This document shows, one piece after another, positions 6,882-14,413 of a DNA stretch of 36,084 nucleotides. The position numbers and the translations under genes are program-made. The DNA is from Planctomycetota bacterium (GTDB taxonomy: Bacteria; Planctomycetota; Planctomycetia; Planctomycetales; Planctomycetaceae). The stretch's first letter is position 1, and the number at the start of each line of letters is the position of its first letter. Location: contig JAHZKX010000075.1 of NCBI GenBank assembly GCA_022600195.1, positions 1 through 36,084 of the forward strand, read 5' to 3'. Below the pieces are notes generated by a model. It was not told where the DNA came from, did not search any database, and worked only from the letters and a program-made list of their open reading frames with translations.

Positions 6882-8354
6882 ATGAATTCATCTTCGAAAC
6901 AGCAACCAGAACCAATGCTGTTCGGAAATATTGCTCCCTGGAACGAGAGTGATTTGACCGCACCTCCTCCGTTCACAGTGCGCAATCTTTTCCGCACGAT
7001 TGGTCCCGGAGCGATCTTGCTCGCCGGTTCGATCGGAGGAGGTGAGTGGATCGTGGGTCCGACGATCGCAGTCAAATATGGAATGGACATTCTCTGGATC
7101 GCCACCGTAGCCATCGCATTACAATTGCTGTTTAATCTGGAAGGAATCCGATACACCTTATACACGGGTGAGCCGATTCTGGTGGGCATTATGCGTTTGA
7201 AACCTGGTTCAGGATTTTGGGCCGGGGGTTATGTCTTCGCTACGATTGCGCAGTTGGGCGCGCCCGCTTTGGCCGCGGGTTGTGCTTCCGTTCTGTTTGC
7301 CTCTTTTGCAGGCCATATGGCTGGTGAGGGGGATACAGCCATCCTGCAATATTTAACTTACTTTGTAATCGCGATCACTGTCTGCATCCTGCTCTCTGGC
7401 AAAACGATTGAACGTATGCTGGAGTATTTTTCATGGATCATGATCACATTCATTTTTTCATTCCTCATCATTGTCAACATCCTGTTTGTGCCGTTTGATC
7501 ATTGGATCAAAACGTTGACCGGTTTCTTTCAGTTTGGAAGTATACCCGCTGATATGGACCTGTTCTTGCTGGCAGCGTTTGCTGCGACAGCCGGTTCCGG
7601 GGGCGTTGGCAATCTTGTGATCACCAACTGGTATCGTGACAAAGGATTTGGCATGGGTGCAAAAGTGGGATCGATCACGAGTGCGTTCAGCCAAAGTGAA
7701 ATGCAGCTCTCACCGGTCGGAACGGTTTTCCCCATCAATGAAGAAAACCTTCGGAACTGGAACTCGTGGTGGAAATACGTTTCTGTCGATCAGATTTGGC
7801 TGTGGGGAGTGGGATGCCTTGTGGGAATGTTCCTGAATGTAAATCTTGCGACGTCTGTCATTCCGGAAGGTACTAATATGGACCATATGGCAGCAGGTGC
7901 TTTTCAGGCGCGTTATATGGCAGATCAACTTTGGAGCGGTTTCTGGTGGCTGGCACTTTTGAATGGATTTTGGGTCTTGATGTCAACACACTTGAGCAAC
8001 ACGGACGTCCTGATCAGAACAGTCACGGATATTGTCTGGGTTGCCAGCCCGCGCCTTCGCGAACGTCGCAGGATGAATATCAGCAGACTCTATTATGCGT
8101 TTCTGGCGATTGTCACCGCCTGGGGGTTGTTTGCAGTCAACTGGGGAAATGCCATCAACCTGTTTAAGATTCTAGGCGCGGTTGCCGGACCGGTTCTGGC
8201 AATTGCCGCGATTCAGATTTTAAGGGTGAATACGAAACTTCTTCCGAAGGAACTACGACCTGTGATTTGGCGTCGTTGTGGCCTTGTATTGTGTGCCATT
8301 TGTTATGGATGCTTATCTGGTGCACTGCTATGGGAATTGCTTTCGTCAAACTAA
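6882..8354 (+). CDS. Nramp-related membrane transporter lacking the DPGN and MPH metal motifs
   Basis: 490 residues with about 11 hydrophobic segments. The start resembles Nramp transmembrane helix 1 (IGPGAILLAG ... GGEWIVGP), and the segment at about 228-256 corresponds to helix 6. In true Mn/Fe transporters helix 1 has DPGN and helix 6 has MPH; here these places read SIGGGEW (50-56) and TAGSGGVGN (236-244). Divalent-metal transport is therefore unlikely or uses other ligands. Divergent Nramp-like proteins occur in planctomycetes with unknown substrates. The gene follows the bicupin by 10 bases with an AAGGAAA Shine-Dalgarno and precedes the cytochrome gene by 29 bases. This position suggests uptake of a sugar-derived or other small substrate linked to the operon, which is inference. 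Confidence 0.82.
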   Translation: MNSSSKQQPEPMLFGNIAPWNESDLTAPPPFTVRNLFRTIGPGAILLAGSIGGGEWIVGPTIAVKYGMDILWIATVAIALQLLFNLEGIRYTLYTGEPILVGIMRLKPGSGFWAGGYVFATIAQLGAPALAAGCASVLFASFAGHMAGEGDTAILQYLTYFVIAITVCILLSGKTIERMLEYFSWIMITFIFSFLIIVNILFVPFDHWIKTLTGFFQFGSIPADMDLFLLAAFAATAGSGGVGNLVITNWYRDKGFGMGAKVGSITSAFSQSEMQLSPVGTVFPINEENLRNWNSWWKYVSVDQIWLWGVGCLVGMFLNVNLATSVIPEGTNMDHMAAGAFQARYMADQLWSGFWWLALLNGFWVLMSTHLSNTDVLIRTVTDIVWVASPRLRERRRMNISRLYYAFLAIVTAWGLFAVNWGNAINLFKILGAVAGPVLAIAAIQILRVNTKLLPKELRPVIWRRCGLVLCAICYGCLSGALLWELLSSN

Positions 8355-8383
8355 GAACGTACACCGAACCAGGGAGAACCAAG

Positions 8384-11350
8384 ATGATTGATAAAACGCG
8401 AGGCAATGAAGATCGCCAGCCTTTTATTAATCACACTGCGATATTCAGCTATTGCACTATAATACTTCTCTGCGCTGTTGGCTCAGGCAAGTTACAGGCC
8501 GCGGAAAGTGAATCAACAACAAAGACCGTTTTCTATGAAACTGCCGTCAAGGCGATCTTTGATGCCAAATGCATTCGTTGTCATGACTCTAAAACGAAAA
8601 AATCCGGGCTGGACCTCAGTCATGCAGAAGGAATTCTGAAAGGCAGCGAATCCGGGCGAATCATACAGGCAGGGGATCCGGACGCGAGTCTGTTATTCCA
8701 GATGATCGATGCGGACGAAATGCCTCCAGACGAGAAAGACCGTCTCAGCAAGACTCAACTGGAAGAGATCAAAAAATGGATCGCAGGTGGTTCGAAGTTC
8801 CGAAAAGCAGTCCAATCTGAGCTGGCAGTAACTCAGCATGACATTGTCCCCCTGCTTCACTTAAGGTGCGTTGCCTGTCATGGAGGTCGACGCAAAGAGG
8901 CGGGCCTTGATTTACGAACAAAGAAGTCAATCTTAAAAGGGGGAAAATCAGGACCTGCCGTTGTTTCGGGAAAGCCGAACGAAAGTCTAATCATTCAGCG
9001 AATTAAATCCGGGGAAATGCCACCACGCAGAAAACTGGTCTCCGTCAGTGTAAAGCCTATGGAAGACAGCGAGCGGGAGATGATTGAAAAGTGGATTGAA
9101 CTCAATCTGACAGAATCAAAAGAGACCGCGACCAGTACTAAAATTCTGCCCAATGATCTAATAACCGACAAAGATCGCGAGTTCTGGTCATTTCAACCTC
9201 CTGCGTTAGTGCAACCTCCAAAAGTGAAACATATCGAGCGTGTAAAAAACCCGATCGATGCATTTGTGTTGCGTTTACTGGAACAGCGGGAGCTCAGCCT
9301 GTCTCCGGCGGCGAGTAAGAGAATCATCATACGCCGACTCTATTTCGATCTCATTGGTTTGCCACCCACGCCACAAGAAATCGATCAGTTCATCAATGAC
9401 ACTGATACTCGAGCATATGAAAAACTGGTCGACCGATTGTTAGCTTCGCCACAGTATGGGGAACGATGGGCGCGACATTGGTTGGATGCAGCAGGTTATG
9501 CAGATTCTGAAGGTGCTCAGAATGAGGATAAGTTGCGTCCACATATTTTTCGATACCGCGATTATGTCATCCGTGCGTTTAATCAGGACAAGCCTTATTC
9601 ACGTTTTCTGATGGAACAAATTGCCGGTGATGAACTCGTAGATTATCAATCTAACGAAATCACACAAGAGGTCTACGACTGTCTGGTTGCGACTGGTTTT
9701 CTGCGGACGGCTCCAGACCGCACTTTTGCCAACATTACAAATTTTGTACCTGACCGCCTGGAAGTGATCTCCGACGAAATGGATATCCTGGGATCTGCGG
9801 TCATGGGATTGACCATAAAATGTGCGCGATGCCATTCACATAAGTTTGATCCGATACCTCAACGAGATTACTACCGCCTGACAGCGATCTTCAAAGGGGC
9901 CTATGATGAACACGACTGGTTGAAGTCTCAAGGACCGCGGACACTGGCATATATCACACCCACAGAACGCAAACAGCACGAGCTATTTAAGAAACAGTTA
10001 GCTGCCCAAATTCAGAAAATCAACGAGAAGTCAACGAACTTAACTGCAAAGGTTCTAAAAATACAACGTGAGAAAAAAGCCCATACTTTATCAAAACACG
10101 AACGAGAACAAGTCTTAATCGCCTTATCCAGAAAACCGAACCAACAGACTTCTGAACAGCGGAAACTATTGAAAACGCATGAAAAACTGTTGAAGATATC
10201 GCCGACTGAACTAAAGAAACTTGATCCAGAGTACAAAAAAGAAATGGATCGTTTCCAGAAACAGATCAAAACACTCAATGCAAAACAAAGGCTAAGTCCC
10301 CGGATTCGTGCGTTGTGGTCTCGTGGAACTCCGTCACCAACTTATATTCTGAAACGCGGAAATTATCTCACTCCAGGGCATCCCGTTGATCCGGGCGTAC
10401 CAGCGGTTCTGACAAAGAACAACAAGCCTCTGGACATCATCAGGCCCGTCAAGAATAAGACATCAACGGGAAGGCGTCTCGCGTTTGCCAAATGGTTGAC
10501 CCAACCCGATAACCCGCTGACAGCGCGTGTCATGGTCAACCGCATCTGGTTGCATCATTTTGGGAGAGGAATCGTCAATACGCCTGGCAATTTTGGAAAA
10601 GCGGGCGAAAGACCCTCTCACCCACAACTTCTGGATTGGCTTGCGAACGAATTTGTGCGTCAGGGTTGGAGCATCAAAGCCCTTCATCGGATTATCGTTA
10701 GTTCAAACACATATCAACAAAGTTCATCCGTAAGCGAAAACGCCTTGAGACTTGACCCCGACGGAAAACTCCTCTCACGAATGCCTCTGAAACGCATGGA
10801 AGGGGAAGTTCTCAGAGATACTTTGTTGTCTATTTCTGGTCAACTGGATTTAACACCCTTTGGGCCTGCTGACTCCGTTGATGTTCGTGCAGACGGTTTA
10901 GTGACTTCGATACGATCTGAACGCGGGTGGCGAAGAAGCATTTATGTTCTTCAGCGTCGAACACAAACCCCCACGCTTCTGGAGAATTTTGACTATCCAC
11001 AGATGGGCCCCAATTGTCTCGTTCGTGGTAAGTCACTTGTTGCTACTCAGGCGTTACATATGTTGAATGATCAAATGATCTATCAATTGGCCGTTCATTT
11101 CGCTGCAAAAATTCGTAGTGAAGCAGGGACTGATCAATTAGCTCAAGTGAGACAAATCTACTTGAATGCATTAGGCCGGATCCCGACAGAAGAAGAGATC
11201 AGGATGGGCATTGCGGCACTGAACCAACTGGCTGAACAATGGAAAGTGACAAACCCTGAAAACAGTACTTCATCCGACTTCGCTCAAAAATCACTCGAAA
11301 ATTACTGCCATGCCATATTCAATCTGGCAGAGTTTCAATATATCGATTGA
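8384..11350 (+). CDS. Planctomycete cytochrome c DUF1549/DUF1553 protein with two PSCyt1 domains
   Basis: 988 residues. A signal-like segment (IFSYCTIILLCAVGSGKLQA) ends near residue 41. Two successive planctomycete cytochrome C (PSCyt1) domains follow, each with a heme motif: CIRCH at about 63 and CVACH at about 162, each ending in a GEMPP or DEMPP loop. The DUF1549 domain follows (PIDAFVLRLLEQREL, GERWARHWLDAAGYADSEG) with a third motif, CARCH, at 480-484. A Lys/Glu-rich coiled-coil of about 100 residues separates it from DUF1553 (NPLTARVMVNRIWLHHFG; RSIYVLQRR). I chose the ATG at 8384 (AGGGAGA upstream); the frame is open from 8267 inside the transporter gene. It is co-transcribed with the DUF1501 gene 47 bases downstream, the usual partner. 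The enzymatic role of this family is not established; an exported heme protein in polysaccharide use is likely. Confidence 0.92.
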   Translation: MIDKTRGNEDRQPFINHTAIFSYCTIILLCAVGSGKLQAAESESTTKTVFYETAVKAIFDAKCIRCHDSKTKKSGLDLSHAEGILKGSESGRIIQAGDPDASLLFQMIDADEMPPDEKDRLSKTQLEEIKKWIAGGSKFRKAVQSELAVTQHDIVPLLHLRCVACHGGRRKEAGLDLRTKKSILKGGKSGPAVVSGKPNESLIIQRIKSGEMPPRRKLVSVSVKPMEDSEREMIEKWIELNLTESKETATSTKILPNDLITDKDREFWSFQPPALVQPPKVKHIERVKNPIDAFVLRLLEQRELSLSPAASKRIIIRRLYFDLIGLPPTPQEIDQFINDTDTRAYEKLVDRLLASPQYGERWARHWLDAAGYADSEGAQNEDKLRPHIFRYRDYVIRAFNQDKPYSRFLMEQIAGDELVDYQSNEITQEVYDCLVATGFLRTAPDRTFANITNFVPDRLEVISDEMDILGSAVMGLTIKCARCHSHKFDPIPQRDYYRLTAIFKGAYDEHDWLKSQGPRTLAYITPTERKQHELFKKQLAAQIQKINEKSTNLTAKVLKIQREKKAHTLSKHEREQVLIALSRKPNQQTSEQRKLLKTHEKLLKISPTELKKLDPEYKKEMDRFQKQIKTLNAKQRLSPRIRALWSRGTPSPTYILKRGNYLTPGHPVDPGVPAVLTKNNKPLDIIRPVKNKTSTGRRLAFAKWLTQPDNPLTARVMVNRIWLHHFGRGIVNTPGNFGKAGERPSHPQLLDWLANEFVRQGWSIKALHRIIVSSNTYQQSSSVSENALRLDPDGKLLSRMPLKRMEGEVLRDTLLSISGQLDLTPFGPADSVDVRADGLVTSIRSERGWRRSIYVLQRRTQTPTLLENFDYPQMGPNCLVRGKSLVATQALHMLNDQMIYQLAVHFAAKIRSEAGTDQLAQVRQIYLNALGRIPTEEEIRMGIAALNQLAEQWKVTNPENSTSSDFAQKSLENYCHAIFNLAEFQYID

Positions 11351-11397
11351 CCAAGGACACGCAGAAACAAAAATCGTTAAACATAAAGAGTTGTCGC

Positions 11398-12846
11398 ATG
11401 TTAAATGAAAACTCAATTGATAATAAAATTCCAAGACGCAGTTTTTTCCAGCAGGTCTCCACGGGGGTTCAGGGTGCCGCGTTAGCCTCTCTTCTCCAGC
11501 AAGATTTATATGCCGATACAAAACCACGTAGTGAAACTCCAACATTGGGACCTCACCACAAAGCACGAGCGAAATCAGTCATTCATTTATTCATGAATGG
11601 TGGGCCGAGTCAGATGGATTTATTTGACCCTAAGCCTTTGTTGGACAAATTTCATGGAAAGGAGTACTTTGATAAAATTGCAGGTGAGGTGGAATTTCCT
11701 GAACAAGCCGGTGCCTTGATGCGCAGTCCGTTCAAGTTTGCTCAACAGGGAAACTCTGGAATGTGGGTTTCTGATGCGATGCCTCATTTAGCAAAACAAG
11801 TGGATGAAATCACATTAATTCGTTCGATGTACACAACCAATTTGACTCATGAGCCTGCGCTTTACAAAATTCAGTCTGGCAGCGAGTTTACCGGGCACCC
11901 GGCATTAGGGGCCTGGGTCTCTTATGGTCTGGGGAGCGAGAATAAAAACTTACCGGCTTACGTGGTCTTAGATGACCCACGCGGATTACCAGTCAACGGG
12001 ATTGAAAATTGGCAGTCAGGATTTCTCCCCGCACAACATCAGGGAACTCGATTTCGGGCCACGGGTTCGCCTGTTTTAAACTTGAAACCTGGGTACAAAC
12101 AACCCGAGGCAGTTTCGAAACTCGAACGCGATTTGATCACACGCTTAGATCAAATTCATCACCGAAAACGTCCTCATTATCATCAACTGGAAGCACGTCT
12201 TTCCACTTATGCTCTCGCTGCACGGATGCAGATTGCAGCCTCTGATGCGCTTGATCTTTCTCAAGAGACCGCTGAAACGCAAAAGATGTATGGAATTGAT
12301 CAGCCCATCACCGAATCTTATGGTCGACGATGTCTGATAGCCCGCCGACTTGTTGAGAGGGGCGTGCGTTTCGTTCAATTATTTATCAATAGCCAGATCT
12401 GGGACACGCATAGCGCCATTGCCACAAATCTGAAAACCGCCTGCCAACGGACCGACCAGCCGGTGTCTGCATTACTTCAAGATTTAAAACAACGAGGTTT
12501 ACTTGACGAGACACTTGTGATGTGGGGCGGTGAAATGGGAAGGCTGCCGATCGCCCAACTTGCTGCGAATAAAGATGAACGTAAATCAGGCCGTGATCAT
12601 AACAAAAACGCGTTGTGTACATGGATGGCTGGAGGTGGAGTCAAAAGAGGCTTCACCTGGGGTGAGACCGACGAACTTGGTTTTGCCGCAGTTGAGAATC
12701 GTGTCAGCGTACCCGACTGGCATACTACCATGTTACATCTTCTGGGACTAAACCACGAAGAACTATTCATTCCCAGAAACGGATTGAACGAACGCCTGAC
12801 GGGTGTGGGTAATCATCCACGGGTTATAAAAGAAATCCTGGCGTAA
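11398..12846 (+). CDS. DUF1501 protein, Tat-exported
   Basis: 482 residues. The N-terminus has a twin-arginine signal (PRRSFFQQVSTG followed by AALASLLQQ). The body is DUF1501, a family in the alkaline phosphatase/sulfatase superfamily: the AKSVIHLFMNGGPSQMDLFD opening, LGSENKNLPAYVV, the MWGGEMGRLP motif and the GRDHNKNA motif with conserved metal-ligand-type residues. The ATG at 11398 is preferred over the TTG at 11347, which overlaps the stop of the cytochrome gene. It follows the DUF1549/DUF1553 gene in the arrangement that is standard in planctomycetes. Catalysis has not been demonstrated for the family to my knowledge. Its stop is only 56 bases from the stop of the facing DUF1501 paralogue, with no clear terminator hairpin between. 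Confidence 0.9.
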   Translation: MLNENSIDNKIPRRSFFQQVSTGVQGAALASLLQQDLYADTKPRSETPTLGPHHKARAKSVIHLFMNGGPSQMDLFDPKPLLDKFHGKEYFDKIAGEVEFPEQAGALMRSPFKFAQQGNSGMWVSDAMPHLAKQVDEITLIRSMYTTNLTHEPALYKIQSGSEFTGHPALGAWVSYGLGSENKNLPAYVVLDDPRGLPVNGIENWQSGFLPAQHQGTRFRATGSPVLNLKPGYKQPEAVSKLERDLITRLDQIHHRKRPHYHQLEARLSTYALAARMQIAASDALDLSQETAETQKMYGIDQPITESYGRRCLIARRLVERGVRFVQLFINSQIWDTHSAIATNLKTACQRTDQPVSALLQDLKQRGLLDETLVMWGGEMGRLPIAQLAANKDERKSGRDHNKNALCTWMAGGGVKRGFTWGETDELGFAAVENRVSVPDWHTTMLHLLGLNHEELFIPRNGLNERLTGVGNHPRVIKEILA

Positions 12847-12902
12847 TCGACTACCAAATCAATTTAATCTGCTGCTGCGTGGTACATGCTATCCATACGA
12901 TA

Positions 12903-14369
12903 TCATGCAATGATTTCTTTAATCAATTCCCCGCCCAGGTCGGTCAGGCGATAATCCCGTCCATTAAATCGATATGTCAGTTTCATATGATCAATACCCA
13001 TAAGATGGAGTAGTGTCGCATGCAGATCATTGACACCCACACGATTATGAACGGCTTTGTAACCATAATCATCACTGGCACCATATTGAACGCCCCCTTT
13101 AATGCCGCCACCCGCCATCCACATGGTGAAAGCATTCGGATTATGATCTCGTCCGTTACTTCCCTGCGAATCGGAAGTTCTACCAAACTCGCCTCCCCAG
13201 ACAACAAGTGTTGTGTCTAACAGACCACGTGATTTCAAGTCGGCCAGGAGTGCGCCAATCGGTTGGTCGACGGATTTTGCAGCAATGCGATGATTCAGAC
13301 CAATATCACTGTGCCCATCCCAGGGTACATCGGCTACTCCACCACCGCCACCATTGGTGCCAGCATAGATTTGTATAAAGCGGACTCCCCGTTCGACCAT
13401 CCTACGGGCTGTGATACATTGTTTCGCAACCAGTTCCGTTTCTTTCTGGTCGGTACCATACATTTTTTGAATCGCCTGTGATTCATCTTTCACATTCAGA
13501 GCCTCGGGTGCTGCGGTCTGCATGCGATAAGCGAGTTCAAATGATTCCAAACGTGCAGCCAGGTCTGCTTCATGTGGCCGCAATTCCTGATGTTTTGCGT
13601 TCATTTGTCTCAACAAATCAAGCTGAGTTCTTTGTTGTCGATCTGTCATCGTCTTGAGACGTGATAAATTCGATATCGGTACTGTACCTCTGCCATCAAT
13701 GGCTGTCGGTTGATACACTTTGGGCAAAAACCCGGGGGCCCAAATGGGATTACCACCTCGTGGCATTGCACCATGCATGACGACAAACCCCGGAAGGTTT
13801 GAATTTTCACTCCCTAATCCATATGTGAGCCAGGACCCCATACAAGGCCGACCTTGCAGGAACGCTCCTGAATTCATCTCTAACATGGCGGGAGTATGAT
13901 TATTAGAACGGGAATAGCAGGAGTAAATGAATGACATGTCATCAACGTGATTGGCAACGTTCGGAAAGACCTCAGAGACCCACGCACCCGATTCGCCGTG
14001 CTGCTTAAACTTGAATGGTGACTTGAGTAACTTTCCGCTCGTGGTAAAGAATCCGGTTTTAGGATCTGCTCCTTCCAGTTTTTCTCCACTTTTCTTCTGC
14101 AACATTGGTTTGTAATCGAACGTATCGACCTGTGAAGGGCTGCCTGGCATAAACAACCAGATAATCGATTTTGCCTTGGGTGCAAAGTGAGGTTGCTTAA
14201 CTTGCAAAACCCCCTTATCAGCTGCATCGGCTGAATTCAGAACACCCTGCTCTTTTAACAAACCTGTTAATGCCAGACTTCCGAACCCTAAACCTGCGTT
14301 TTTGAGAAATGATCTTCGAGCCTGAAAATCGAAAGGTCTGCCTGGTGCTTCTGCAGTGTACTTACTCAT
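12903..14369 (-). CDS. DUF1501 protein, Tat-exported (second copy)
   Basis: 488 residues. A twin-arginine signal (ARRSFLKNAGLGFGSLAL) is followed by the DUF1501 core: AKSIIWLFMPGSPSQVDTFD, GLGSENSNLPGFVV, VWGGEFGRTSDSQG and GRDHNPNAFTMWMAGGG. It is clearly paralogous to the DUF1501 protein that faces it, but has an extra glycine-rich loop (GTNGGGGGVADVPWDG) and a fuller GEFGRTSD motif. The ATG at 14369 with AGGGAT upstream is preferred to the GTG at 14411, which abuts the stop of the upstream cytochrome gene (14414). It forms a two-gene unit with that DUF1549/DUF1553 gene. Function is inferred only as an exported hydrolase-like protein. Confidence 0.9.
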   Translation of the reverse strand: MSKYTAEAPGRPFDFQARRSFLKNAGLGFGSLALTGLLKEQGVLNSADAADKGVLQVKQPHFAPKAKSIIWLFMPGSPSQVDTFDYKPMLQKKSGEKLEGADPKTGFFTTSGKLLKSPFKFKQHGESGAWVSEVFPNVANHVDDMSFIYSCYSRSNNHTPAMLEMNSGAFLQGRPCMGSWLTYGLGSENSNLPGFVVMHGAMPRGGNPIWAPGFLPKVYQPTAIDGRGTVPISNLSRLKTMTDRQQRTQLDLLRQMNAKHQELRPHEADLAARLESFELAYRMQTAAPEALNVKDESQAIQKMYGTDQKETELVAKQCITARRMVERGVRFIQIYAGTNGGGGGVADVPWDGHSDIGLNHRIAAKSVDQPIGALLADLKSRGLLDTTLVVWGGEFGRTSDSQGSNGRDHNPNAFTMWMAGGGIKGGVQYGASDDYGYKAVHNRVGVNDLHATLLHLMGIDHMKLTYRFNGRDYRLTDLGGELIKEIIA

Positions 14370-14413
14370 TGTGTCTACATCCCTATTTAAAACCAGCCAT
14401 CGATTATTCACGA

